This document shows, piece by piece, positions 40,376 through 48,978 of a DNA stretch of 64,000 nucleotides. The first letter of the stretch is position 1, and every line of letters begins with the position of its first letter. The notes beneath the pieces were generated by a model, which was not told the origin of the DNA, did no database searches, and saw nothing but the letters and a program-made list of their open reading frames with translations. The translations under genes were made by a program, and so were the position numbers. Origin of the DNA: Nocardia grenadensis NBRC 108939 (lineage in GTDB: Bacteria; Actinomycetota; Actinomycetes; Mycobacteriales; Mycobacteriaceae); NCBI RefSeq assembly GCF_001613445.1, contig NZ_BDCJ01000019.1:124001-188000 (forward strand), given 5' to 3'.

Positions 40376-41302
40376 ATGTCGGCTGGTGGAAGTAAGCGGG
40401 CGATTCTCGCCGCGTTGTCGGCGAATGCCGGGATCGCGGTGGCCAAGTTCGTGGGTGCCGCGATCACCGGGTCGGCGTCGATGCTGGCGGAGGGCGTGCA
40501 CTCGGTCGCCGATACCGCCAACCAGGGTTTGCTGCTGTTCGGGCAGAACCGGGCCGAGCAGCAGGCCGATGAACTGCATCCGTTCGGGTACGGGCGTAGC
40601 CGTTATTTCTATTCGTTCGTGGTGGCGCTGGTGCTGTTCACGCTGGGTTCGGTGTATGCCCTCTACGAGGGTGTGCACAAGATCCAGCATCCGGAGGAGT
40701 TGAGTTCGCCGATCGTGGCCGTGGTGATCCTGGTGATCGCTATCGCGTTGGAGAGCTACAGTTTCCGCACCGCGGTGAAGGAGTCGGCGCCGCTGAAAGG
40801 GCGGGCGAGCTGGTGGCAGTTCATTCGTAATTCGCGGAGCCCGGAGTTGCCGGTGGTGCTACTGGAGGACACCGGCGCGTTGATCGGTCTGGTTTTCGCG
40901 CTCGGTGGTGTGGGACTCACGATGGTGACCGGCGATCCGGTGTGGGACGGGGTGGGCACGCTGGCGATCGGTGGCCTGCTGGGTGTGATCGCGATCGTGT
41001 TGATCATCGAGATGCAGAGTCTGTTGATCGGTGAGGGCGCGACTCCCGAGGAGGACCGGGCGATTCGCGAGAACCTGGTGGACGGGACCACCATCGACCG
41101 CCTGATCCATATCAAGACCCAGTATCTGGGCCCGGAGGAGCTGCTGGTGGCGGCGAAGGTCGCGGTGACGCCGGGGCTGGATATCGCGCAGATCGCGGCG
41201 GGTATCGATGCGGCGGAGAGCCGGGTGCGGGCGGCGGTCCCGGCCGCGCGGATCATCTATCTGGAACCGGACCTGTATCGGGAGACCGCGCGCGAGGCCT
41301 AG
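40376..41302 (+). CDS. Cation diffusion facilitator (CDF) family transporter
   Basis: CDF proteins export divalent metals (Zn2+, Mn2+, Co2+ or Fe2+) in exchange for protons. The 308-residue protein has six membrane helices. TM2 carries AEGVHSVADTANQGLLLFG with the HSxxD metal site and TM5 carries LLEDTGALIGLVFALGG with a second Asp. A C-terminal cytoplasmic domain (residues 215-300) follows, including HIKTQYLGPEELLVAAKV. AGGAGG is 8 nt before ATG 40376. The metal cannot be predicted. The gene ends in a CTAG shared with the stop of the convergent oxidoreductase. Confidence 0.92.
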   Translation: MSAGGSKRAILAALSANAGIAVAKFVGAAITGSASMLAEGVHSVADTANQGLLLFGQNRAEQQADELHPFGYGRSRYFYSFVVALVLFTLGSVYALYEGVHKIQHPEELSSPIVAVVILVIAIALESYSFRTAVKESAPLKGRASWWQFIRNSRSPELPVVLLEDTGALIGLVFALGGVGLTMVTGDPVWDGVGTLAIGGLLGVIAIVLIIEMQSLLIGEGATPEEDRAIRENLVDGTTIDRLIHIKTQYLGPEELLVAAKVAVTPGLDIAQIAAGIDAAESRVRAAVPAARIIYLEPDLYRETAREA

Positions 41303-42771
41303 GTCGCCGGATCCGGCGCGATGTCCGCGGCGAGCAGCCGGTAGGGGTCGGTGCGGTCGCCGAAGACCGTGCGCAGCGCGTGCCGGGCGGCGTGTAGGCC
41401 GCTCATACCGTGGACGCCGCCGCCGGGCGGGGTCGCCGAGGAACACAGGTACACACCGGGCAGCCCGGTGCCGTACGGATTCCAGCGCGGTACCGGGCGG
41501 AAAACGGTTTGCGCGAGGGTCATCGCTCCCGCGTTGATATCGCCACCGACATAGTTGGCGTTGTATGCGGGCATTTCGGCGGCCGTCCGTACATGTTTCG
41601 CGAGGACGAGGTCGCGGAAGCCGGGGGCGAATCGTTCGATCTGACCGGCCACGAGTTCGCTGACGTCACGGTCGGAGCCGTGCGGTACGTGGGCGTAGGC
41701 ATAGAGGGTGTGCTGTCCGGCAGGGGCCCGGGTCGGGTCGACCACGCCGGGCTGGATGACCAGGGTGAAGGGGCGGTCGGTGTGGATTCCGGCGGCTACC
41801 GCGTGTTCGGCGGCCATCGCTTCGGCCCGGCTGCCGACCAGATGCAGGGTCCCGGCTTCGGCGCATCCGGGTGCCTGCCACGGCACCGGCCCCGACAGTG
41901 CGAAATCCACCTTGCAGGAACCGCCGCCGTAGCGGTAACGGTCGAGCCGGCGGCGATATCCGGCGGGGAGACGGTCGCCGGCGATTTGGAGCAATTCGGC
42001 CGGGGCGATATCGCAGAGCACCGCGCGCGCGGTCGGGAATTCGGCCAGGGAGTCCACCCGATGGCCGGTGTACAGCCGCCCGCCGCGCCGGCGCAGATCG
42101 GCGGCCAGCGCGTCCATGATCGCCTGGCTGCCGCCGCGCGGCACCGGCCAGCCGACCGCGTGGGCGAGAGTGGCCAGCAGCAGTCCCGCGCCCACCGCGG
42201 GCAGCTGCCGGGGCGGGACGATGACGTGCTCGGCGACCCCGGTGAACAGCGCGGGCGCGATCCCGTCACGGAAACGGGTGTTCCAGAGCGGGGAGCCCTG
42301 TTCGAGCATGCGCAGGCCGAACCGGACGGTGGCGGGGCTGAAGGGGATATGCCGCATATCCGACATCGCCGTACGTACGACGTGCTGCCAGTCCCGGATC
42401 AACGGTGCGAACAGCGATCGCCAGGCCTTACCGTCGACTCCCAGTTCGTCGACTGTCCGCTCCAGGTCCCGCCACGCGATCCCGGCAGTACCGCCATCCA
42501 GTGGATGGGCATAGGACGCCACCGGGGTGAGCAGTTCGACCCCGTGCGCGGCGAGATCGAATGCCTGGAAGAACGGGGAGGCCAGGGCCATGGGATGGGC
42601 GCCCGCGCATTCGTCGTGCCGGAACCCGGGCAGGGTCGTCTCCGCGGTCCGACAGCCGCCGCCCAGGGTATCCGCGGCCTCGTACACCTCGACCTCGAGC
42701 CCCGCGGCGGCCATGGTCACCGCCGCCGCGAGGCCGTTGGGGCCAGAACCTACCACTACGACATCCGCCAT
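41299..42771 (-). CDS. FAD-dependent oxidoreductase (phytoene desaturase/PYROXD2-like)
   Basis: A 490-residue flavoprotein with the N-terminal dinucleotide motif VVVVGSGPNGLAAAVTMAAAGLEVEVYEA. The next motif is GGGCRTAETTLPGFRHDECAGAHPM. PRGGSQAIMDALAADLRRRGG lies in the middle, and the C-terminal flavin motif is LPGVYLCSSATPPGGGVHGMSGLHAARHAL. This architecture is shared by carotenoid desaturases and the PYROXD2 family. No other carotenoid gene is seen nearby, so a carotenoid function is not claimed. It lies in the same orientation as the RidA-like gene and the P450 and may work with them. Confidence 0.88.
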   Translation of the reverse strand: MADVVVVGSGPNGLAAAVTMAAAGLEVEVYEAADTLGGGCRTAETTLPGFRHDECAGAHPMALASPFFQAFDLAAHGVELLTPVASYAHPLDGGTAGIAWRDLERTVDELGVDGKAWRSLFAPLIRDWQHVVRTAMSDMRHIPFSPATVRFGLRMLEQGSPLWNTRFRDGIAPALFTGVAEHVIVPPRQLPAVGAGLLLATLAHAVGWPVPRGGSQAIMDALAADLRRRGGRLYTGHRVDSLAEFPTARAVLCDIAPAELLQIAGDRLPAGYRRRLDRYRYGGGSCKVDFALSGPVPWQAPGCAEAGTLHLVGSRAEAMAAEHAVAAGIHTDRPFTLVIQPGVVDPTRAPAGQHTLYAYAHVPHGSDRDVSELVAGQIERFAPGFRDLVLAKHVRTAAEMPAYNANYVGGDINAGAMTLAQTVFRPVPRWNPYGTGLPGVYLCSSATPPGGGVHGMSGLHAARHALRTVFGDRTDPYRLLAADIAPDPAT

Positions 42772-42797
42772 CCCCCGATTGTGCCTTCTCGGACGGT

Positions 42798-43193
42798 TCA
42801 GGGTCGGACAGCCACCGCGTCCACCTCGAACAGCATTGTGGGGAGCGCGAGGGCCGCGACGCCGGTCAGCGTCTGGACCGGCGGCCGGTCGCCCCAGATC
42901 TCGGCGATTTTCGCGCCGACCACGGCCAGTTTGTCCGGGCCGTGGTCGACGATATGGGTGCGCAGCTGAGCGATATCGGCGAAATCCAGGCCTACCGAAC
43001 GCAGCGCGGTGCCCAGGTTGGCGAATGCCCGCTCCACTTGACCGGCGAAATCACCGGTTGTGGTGGCGCCCTGTCCGTCGGAATCGTATTGACCGGCGAC
43101 GAACACCAGTTCGCCGCTGGTCACAGCCACATGGCTGTAGCCGAACGGGACCGGATCGTGCAGGCCGGCCGGATTGCTGATCTCGATGGACAT
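42798..43193 (-). CDS. RidA/YjgF-family protein, atypical
   Basis: A 131-residue protein of the Rid fold (YSHVAVTSGELVFVAGQYDSDGQG, QVERAFANLGTALRSVG). In true RidA imine/enamine deaminases a conserved Arg precedes the last strands; here that position in the segment RPPVQTLTGVAALALPTMLFEVDAVA is not Arg, so deaminase activity is doubtful. It sits 26 nt upstream of the FAD oxidoreductase on the same strand, an arrangement seen for divergent Rid members placed in catabolic or secondary pathways. Confidence 0.85.
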   Translation of the reverse strand: MSIEISNPAGLHDPVPFGYSHVAVTSGELVFVAGQYDSDGQGATTTGDFAGQVERAFANLGTALRSVGLDFADIAQLRTHIVDHGPDKLAVVGAKIAEIWGDRPPVQTLTGVAALALPTMLFEVDAVAVRP

Positions 43194-43273
43194 ACCGATT
43201 CTCCTCGATGCGATGACTCTTCGACAGCGATCCGACGATTCGCGCGCGCCGAGTGTGACATCACCGTCGCGGA

Positions 43274-44578
43274 TCAGGCGATGGCCTGCCCGACCCGGGC
43301 GCGGGGACCGGTGTGGACCGGCAGGGTCTCGTAGCCGTGCAGGGTGTACAACTGCCGCCGCCGCGGCGTGCCGTCGAGCCGGAGGTCGGGAAACTGTTCG
43401 AAGAGCGCGCGCAAGGCGTGGGCCGCCTCCATCCGGGCCAGACTCGCACCGAGGCAGGCGTGGATACCGCTGCTGAAGCCGAGGTGTTCCTTGGCGTTGG
43501 GGCGGGTGATGTCGAAGCGGGCCGGCTCGGGGAACATCGCCGGATCGCGGTTGGCACCGGCCAGCGACAGCACCAGGGTCGTGCCCTCGCGCAACCGCTT
43601 ACCCGCGATATCCACGTCGGCGCGCGCCAGCCGCGCGGTGGTCTGCACCGGGGGATCGAAACGCAGGATCTCCTCCACCGCGCCGGGCCACAGCTCCGGT
43701 TCGTCCAGGAGGCGGGCGCGCTGCTCGGGATGTTCGAGCAGCAGCACAATGCCTTTGGAGATGAGGTTGACCGTGGTCTCGAAACCCGCGCCCATCAGCA
43801 GGGTCGCCGACGCGCACAATTCGTGGGTGGACAGTTCGCCCTTGCGGACCAGGCTGGTGAGGATATCGTCGCCGGGTTCGGCGCGCAGCCGGTCGATATG
43901 GTCGAGCAGATAGTCCTGTACCGCTTCGAAGGAGCGCATGGCGCGTTCGTGGGCGCGCCAGGAGATCCCGATATCCAGCAGCGGACTGATGGCGTCACCC
44001 CAGCTCAGGAACATCTGTCGATCGCGGTCGGGGAACCCGAGCATTTCGGAGATGATGGCGATCGGCACCTGCGCGGCGAACCGGCCGACCAGGTCGGCCG
44101 GAGCGTCCTCGGGCAGGGCGGCGAGTAGTTCCTCGGTGACCGTGACGACCCGATCCCGCAGGCGGCCGATGGCCCGCGGAGTGAAGGCCGCCGCGACCGG
44201 TTTGCGCATCCGGGTGTGTTCGGGTTGGTCGATCATCAACATGGAGGGCGGATCGACGGGATTGGCCGGGATCGGGCGGCGCGCCAGGGCACGGCGGGCG
44301 AATCCGGGCAGGCGGACGAGCGCGGGCATACCCACCCCGAAGCGATTGTCCCGTAATACTTCCCGGACCACCGCGTGATCCATGGTGATCCACAGGGGCC
44401 CGGCGCGGTGTATTCCGCCCTCCCCGCGTAGTTCCTCGAGCAACGGGTACGGGTTCGTGATCCCCTCGGGTCCGCCGTTGAGGCGGGCGAACAGATCCCC
44501 CCGGCGCAGCTGCGCTTTCTTCGCGACGCGAATCAGCCCGTGCTGATTCACCCAGCGGAACACGTATTCCGGTTTCAT
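43274..44578 (-). CDS. Cytochrome P450
   Basis: A 434-residue soluble bacterial P450 monooxygenase. The I-helix is ATLLMGAGFETTVNLI, the K-helix ExxR reads EEILRF, and the heme-binding loop is HLGFSSGIHACLG, in which the first Gly of the usual FGxGxHxC is Ser. The Cys is about residue 379. ATG 44578 is chosen because AGGAG lies 9 nt upstream; GTG 44584 is 3 nt from it. It needs ferredoxin and reductase supplied elsewhere. The substrate is unknown. It lies upstream of the RidA-like and FAD oxidoreductase genes on the same strand and may belong with them. Confidence 0.93.
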   Translation of the reverse strand: MKPEYVFRWVNQHGLIRVAKKAQLRRGDLFARLNGGPEGITNPYPLLEELRGEGGIHRAGPLWITMDHAVVREVLRDNRFGVGMPALVRLPGFARRALARRPIPANPVDPPSMLMIDQPEHTRMRKPVAAAFTPRAIGRLRDRVVTVTEELLAALPEDAPADLVGRFAAQVPIAIISEMLGFPDRDRQMFLSWGDAISPLLDIGISWRAHERAMRSFEAVQDYLLDHIDRLRAEPGDDILTSLVRKGELSTHELCASATLLMGAGFETTVNLISKGIVLLLEHPEQRARLLDEPELWPGAVEEILRFDPPVQTTARLARADVDIAGKRLREGTTLVLSLAGANRDPAMFPEPARFDITRPNAKEHLGFSSGIHACLGASLARMEAAHALRALFEQFPDLRLDGTPRRRQLYTLHGYETLPVHTGPRARVGQAIA

Positions 44579-44784
44579 TCCCACCCACTCCTGTCATGCC
44601 GACGGCTTCCCGGTGCCGCGCCCCCGGCGGCCCGGGCGGCGGCAGGTGGCGGCCGGCCGGTCCGGTCGCGTTCGATGTCCACCGGCACCGGAGTACCACC
44701 GCGTCGAACGCTACGGACCGTGCGGCGGCCGGGGAACCTGCCGGAGTCGGAAACTCCGGCCCTACCGTGGTAGGAGAGGACCCG

Positions 44785-45504
44785 TCACAGGATGCAGGTG
44801 ACCCGTTCGGTTTCCACCCGCCGCTCCCGCAGCGCCGGGTCGGGATTGGTCACCTGTACCAGGGAGGCGCCCGCGGTGAGCACCGCGAGGTAGCCGTCGA
44901 TCAATTCGGCGGGGGTATCCCAGGCGGCGCTGGAGAGCACCCGGTCGCCTTCGGCGAAGCCCTGCCGGGCAGCGGATTTTCGAGCCTCGGTGAGCACCTC
45001 CGAGACCGACATACCGTCGAGGGCCGCACCGGTGCCGCCGGGCAGGAACTGATCTCCGTGCACGCGGACCGCGGTCGCGTAGTCGGTGACCCCGATGGGC
45101 AGATCACGGACCGGCCCACCCATCGGGTCCAGCGACAATGCCGCAACCTCGGGCGCGTCCTCGGTCTCGGCCAGCCGGTCCGCGGCGGCGAAAACGAGTT
45201 CCGCGTCGGGGTCGGCGTGCAGTACCACCTCGGTTCCCGCCCACCAGCAGCCGAGCAGGACCGCCGCGGTCTGCCAGTGCGCGGGCAGCAGCACCGCGAC
45301 CCGCGCGCCCGGGGTGAGCCCGAACTCGTCACGGATCAGATTGCCGGTTTTGGCGGCCCAGTTGGCGAGGGTGAGCCCGGACAGCTCGATCCGGGCGCCG
45401 GTCGCATCGTCGTACCAGGTGACGCGGGGGGCGGCCGGTTCGCGGTCCAGAATCGGCTCGAGCACCGCTTCGGGAAGGGTCGTTGCCTGGTCTATGTCAC
45501 GCAT
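44785..45504 (-). CDS. TIGR03089-family protein (AMP-ligase N-terminal fragment-like)
   Basis: A 239-residue protein resembling only the N-terminal part of acyl-CoA synthetase-like enzymes: VTWYDDATGARIELSGLTLANWAAKTGNLI, GARVAVLLPAHWQTAAVLLGCWWAGT. The adenylation signatures of complete enzymes are missing, so it cannot be a full ligase. This short form is a conserved actinobacterial family, so it is not a broken gene. It lies 16 nt after the LCP gene on the same strand, as Rv3268 neighbours Rv3267. Confidence 0.85.
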   Translation of the reverse strand: MRDIDQATTLPEAVLEPILDREPAAPRVTWYDDATGARIELSGLTLANWAAKTGNLIRDEFGLTPGARVAVLLPAHWQTAAVLLGCWWAGTEVVLHADPDAELVFAAADRLAETEDAPEVAALSLDPMGGPVRDLPIGVTDYATAVRVHGDQFLPGGTGAALDGMSVSEVLTEARKSAARQGFAEGDRVLSSAAWDTPAELIDGYLAVLTAGASLVQVTNPDPALRERRVETERVTCIL

Positions 45505-45520
45505 CGTCTGCTTTCGGCGC

Positions 45521-46993
45521 TCAATTCACACAGGTGGGTCCATCTTCGGCCGCCGCGATCGGCGGCGCGGGCGGTACCGGAGTGGCCGAGGTCGACGTAG
45601 AGCCGAAATCGATCACGTCTGCGCTACCGGATCCGGGGCCAGCGTAGTCGCTCGTCAGCACCACGCTCACCGCTCCCGTCGCAATCGACGGATCCGCGAC
45701 GACGGGTACCCCGCCCAGCGCGTCCGCGACCGCTTTCGCGCCCGGATCCGACGCCGACGGAGCACGCACCTGACTCTGCGACACCGGCCCACCGGAATAG
45801 TTACCCACGGCCCCCCGGGTGTAACCGAGTCCGAGCAATTCCTGCGCGACCGAGTTCGCCAGACCCGAGATCGTGCTGGAGTTGTACACCGATACCTCGA
45901 CATTCGCCGGGTTCACCTGCGGGGTGGCCGTCTCGGTCTCGGGCCGGCCGGTGGGTTCCTCCCCGACCAGCGCCGCGACATAGTCGTGTATCTCGTCGGG
46001 ATCGACACGGACCACCGATTCCCCGTTGGTGGTGGTGCCGTTGAGATCGGCGACCGGAACGGTCTCGAAGGTGACCTCCCCGGCAGTGAGGTCCTGGAGC
46101 TGATTCAGGAAACCGATCAGATCCCAGCCCTCGTCGAGTACGACGGTGCGCCCCACCGCGTCGCTGAGTTCCCGCAACCGGCTCGGGTTGCTCAACGTAT
46201 CGGCGCTCACGACCTGATGGACCAGCTGGGCCATGAACACCTGCTGGCGCACGATGCGATCCAGGTCACCGCGTTCGAGATTGTGGCGCTGCCGCACGAA
46301 GCTCAGTGCCTGGGGACCGTCGAGCTTCTGCCGCCCACCCGGGAAATACGCCCCCGAGAGCGGTTCGTCGACCGCATGGCGTAGGCAGACGTCCACCCCG
46401 CCCACTGCATCGGTGAGCAGGACGAACCCGAGCAGTGAGACCTCGGCGTAGTGGTCGACGGTGATCCCGGTCAGCCCGGCCACCGATTCGATCAGTGCCT
46501 GGCGCCCGCGCTGGGTCGATTGTTCCTCGGCATCCTCCGCCGAGACCCCCTCGGCGAGCAGATCGTCCTGCACGGTCTGTTTGGTGACCCCGTAGGCGGA
46601 ATTGATCTTGCCTTTCCCCAGGCCCGGGATAGCGACGTAGGCGTCGCGGGGAATCGAGATGGCCGTGGCCGAGCGGCCGTCGTTGGGCACACGTACCAGC
46701 ACGATGGTGTCGGTATTGGTACCTATCTCGTCACCGGCGTGCAGCATGGCCCGCTCGGCGTCGGTGAGCGGGTTGCCCTTGGCGTCGGTGCGCGAATCCA
46801 CGCCGACGAGCAGGATGTCGACCGCGCCGTCGGTATGCCCGCCCAGGCCCAGATCGCTGATCCGCTCGATATTCGAGACCAGGGAATCCACCCCGCGCCA
46901 AGCGAACCCGGTCGCCACCAGCACCATCAGAGCAACTGATGCGACCAGGACCCGCACCGGGCTCCACAACGTCGGCTCCCCACGCTGCGCCAC
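45521..46993 (-). CDS. LytR-CpsA-Psr (LCP) cell-wall ligase (CpsA/Rv3267-like)
   Basis: LCP proteins attach arabinogalactan (or teichoic acids) to peptidoglycan at the outer face of the membrane. The 490-residue protein has a single N-terminal membrane helix (VLVASVALMVLVATGFAW), then the LCP domain. Markers are VDILLVGVDSRTDAKGN, the phosphate-binding Arg/Asp segment NDGRSATAISIPRDAYVAIPG, and FVLLTDAVGGVDVCL and LSFVRQRHNLERGDLDRI. A LytR_C domain closes the protein (VEVSVYNSSTISGLANSVAQEL, residues 345-450). It is divergent from rmlD and wbbL, which build the rhamnose linker that this class of enzymes attaches. Confidence 0.93.
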   Translation of the reverse strand: MAQRGEPTLWSPVRVLVASVALMVLVATGFAWRGVDSLVSNIERISDLGLGGHTDGAVDILLVGVDSRTDAKGNPLTDAERAMLHAGDEIGTNTDTIVLVRVPNDGRSATAISIPRDAYVAIPGLGKGKINSAYGVTKQTVQDDLLAEGVSAEDAEEQSTQRGRQALIESVAGLTGITVDHYAEVSLLGFVLLTDAVGGVDVCLRHAVDEPLSGAYFPGGRQKLDGPQALSFVRQRHNLERGDLDRIVRQQVFMAQLVHQVVSADTLSNPSRLRELSDAVGRTVVLDEGWDLIGFLNQLQDLTAGEVTFETVPVADLNGTTTNGESVVRVDPDEIHDYVAALVGEEPTGRPETETATPQVNPANVEVSVYNSSTISGLANSVAQELLGLGYTRGAVGNYSGGPVSQSQVRAPSASDPGAKAVADALGGVPVVADPSIATGAVSVVLTSDYAGPGSGSADVIDFGSTSTSATPVPPAPPIAAAEDGPTCVN

Positions 46994-47140
46994 CTTGGAC
47001 TTCCTCTCCCCTTACGGATCGGTCGAGGACCCCGACCCACTTCGCGTATGCCGTCGAAACACCTTCCGCACCACGCAGGCTAACCAACAGCAGCCCGGGT
47101 GACCCCGATTCGGCGACCGACGGCGTGCCAGACTGGGCCG

Positions 47141-48010
47141 GTGAACGCCGTTCTACCGCCCGCAACCGAAGTAGCCGACCGTCTCCTCGTCACCGGGGCG
47201 GGTGGTCAGGTGGGTGGTGAACTACTCCGGCGGATACCCGCTGTCCGTGCCTTCACCCGGTCCCGGCTCGACATCACCGATCGGGCAGCGGTGGAATCAG
47301 TGGTCCGGCCCGGCGATATCGTTCTCAATTGTGCCGCGTTCACCGCGGTCGACCGGGCCGAATCGGAGCCCGGAGCCGCCTTCGCCGCCAACGAGACCGG
47401 CCCGGCGGTATTGGCCGCGGCCTGCGCGCGCGCCGGCGCCCGGCTGATCCAACTCTCCACCGATTACGTCTTCCCCGGTACCGCCGAACGCCCCTACGAA
47501 CCGTCCGATCCCACTGGGCCCACCACGGTGTACGGCCGCTCCAAACTCGCCGGGGAACGCGCGGTGCGTGACCTGTGCCCCCAGGCCCATATCGTGCGGA
47601 CGGCCTGGGTGTACGCCGGGACCGGCACCGATTTCGTGGCCACCATGCGCCGGCTGGAAAAGGAACGCGACACCGTCTCCGTGGTGAACGACCAGATCGG
47701 CTCCCCCACCTTCGCCGCCGACCTAGCCGCCGGGCTGCTCGAACTGGCCGCGACACCCTCGGCACCTCCTGTGTTGCACGCCACGAACTCCGGCCGGGCC
47801 AGCTGGTACGACCTGGCCCGCGCGGTATTCGCCGGTATCGGCGCCGACCCCGAGCGGGTCCGGCCGTGCACCACCGCGGAATTTCCCCGGCCCGCCACCC
47901 GGCCCGCTTTCTCCGTGCTGTCCGGGACCGCCTGGCGCGACGCCGGACTGACACCTTTGCGCCCGTGGGAATCCGCGCTGACCGAGGCACTGAACCGGGC
48001 CGCCCGTTAG
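47141..48010 (+). CDS. rmlD: dTDP-4-dehydrorhamnose reductase
   Basis: RmlD makes dTDP-rhamnose, donor for the linker between peptidoglycan and arabinogalactan. The 289-residue NADPH-dependent protein has LLVTGAGGQVGGELL, NCAAFTAVDRAES, the catalytic Tyr/Lys region QLSTDYVFPG..YGRSKLAGERAV and VVNDQIGSPTFAADLA. GTG 47141 is favoured by homology; a GTG at 47099 would add 14 residues. Its stop is followed 11 bases later by the wbbL GTG. Confidence 0.92.
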   Translation: MNAVLPPATEVADRLLVTGAGGQVGGELLRRIPAVRAFTRSRLDITDRAAVESVVRPGDIVLNCAAFTAVDRAESEPGAAFAANETGPAVLAAACARAGARLIQLSTDYVFPGTAERPYEPSDPTGPTTVYGRSKLAGERAVRDLCPQAHIVRTAWVYAGTGTDFVATMRRLEKERDTVSVVNDQIGSPTFAADLAAGLLELAATPSAPPVLHATNSGRASWYDLARAVFAGIGADPERVRPCTTAEFPRPATRPAFSVLSGTAWRDAGLTPLRPWESALTEALNRAAR

Positions 48011-48013
48011 GGT
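48008..48013 (+). promoter_or_regulatory. Leaderless -10 element TAGGGT of wbbL
   Basis: TAGGGT overlaps the rmlD stop TAG and lies 8 nt before GTG 48022. No Shine-Dalgarno sequence is present in the short gap, so an internal leaderless promoter is plausible. Confidence 0.45.
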
Positions 48014-48021
48014 GGTGCGCT

Positions 48022-48924
48022 GTGAGCGCTTCCGATACCCCGCACGACCGGCCACGTCTGGCCGTGGTCACGGTCACCTATTCGCCGGGCGAACATCTCG
48101 AGCATTTCATCAGCACCCTGGCCACGGCCACCGCGGAGAAGCCGCAGGTCATCCTGGCCGACAACGGCTCCACCGACGGTGTCCCCGAACTCGTGGCCGA
48201 CGCCAATGCCCATGTGCGCTTCCTACCGACCGGCGGCAATATCGGATACGGCGGCGCCATCAACCGGGCCGTCGCCGAACTCGACCCCGAACTCGAATAC
48301 GTGTTGATCGCCAACCCGGATATCCGGTGGGGCAACGATTCCATCGACATCATGCTCGAAGCGGCCCAGCGCTGGCCCCGGGCCGGCGCCATCGGGCCCA
48401 AGGTCCGCGAACCCGACGGCAGCGTCTACCCCTCGGCCCGCTCGGTACCCGGGATCATGGACGGCGCGGGTCACGCGATCCTCGGCGCCGTCTGGAAGAC
48501 CAACCCGTGGACCCGGCGCTACCGTCAGGAGAACGAGGAGATCTCCGAACGCACCGTCGGCTGGCTGTCCGGATCGTGCCTGCTGGTGCGGCGCGCGGCG
48601 TTCGATTCGATCGAGGGCTTCGACTCGCGGTACTTCATGTACATGGAGGACGTCGACTTCGGTGACCGGATGGGCCGGGCCGGCTGGCACAACGTCTTCG
48701 TACCCGACGCCGAGGTCACCCACGCCAAGGGGCACGCGGCCGGACGCCACCCCGAGAAGATGCTGCCCGCCCACCACGCCAGCGCCTACCGCTTCCAGGC
48801 CGACCGGCATCCGCACTGGTGGCAGGCCCCGCTGCGCTGGGCACTGAAGGCCGGACTTGCGGTGCGCTGCCGGATTGCGGTTCGATCCGCTCTGCGTGCA
48901 CGGGATCGGGAGCAGGCCGGATAG
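48022..48924 (+). CDS. wbbL: N-acetylglucosaminyl-diphospho-decaprenol L-rhamnosyltransferase
   Basis: WbbL transfers rhamnose from dTDP-rhamnose to decaprenyl-PP-GlcNAc, the first committed step of arabinogalactan; it is essential in mycobacteria. The 300-residue GT2 enzyme has VVTVTYSPGEHLEHFI, LADNGSTDG, PTGGNIGYGGAINRA, ANPDIRWGNDSID (nucleotide-sugar/metal site), WLSGSCLLVRRAAF and YFMYMEDVDFGDRMG. It lies between rmlD and the nucleotidyltransferase, as in Rv3264c-Rv3266c. Confidence 0.95.
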   Translation: MSASDTPHDRPRLAVVTVTYSPGEHLEHFISTLATATAEKPQVILADNGSTDGVPELVADANAHVRFLPTGGNIGYGGAINRAVAELDPELEYVLIANPDIRWGNDSIDIMLEAAQRWPRAGAIGPKVREPDGSVYPSARSVPGIMDGAGHAILGAVWKTNPWTRRYRQENEEISERTVGWLSGSCLLVRRAAFDSIEGFDSRYFMYMEDVDFGDRMGRAGWHNVFVPDAEVTHAKGHAAGRHPEKMLPAHHASAYRFQADRHPHWWQAPLRWALKAGLAVRCRIAVRSALRARDREQAG

Positions 48925-48978
48925 ACAACCGACCGTTACCGTGCCGGGTCGATGATCGGATGGGAACAAGGGAGCTCC

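Noticed and set aside
44785..45504. Truncated acyl-CoA ligase as a pseudogene
   Set aside because: The short form is a conserved actinobacterial family (TIGR03089) in the same context in mycobacteria.
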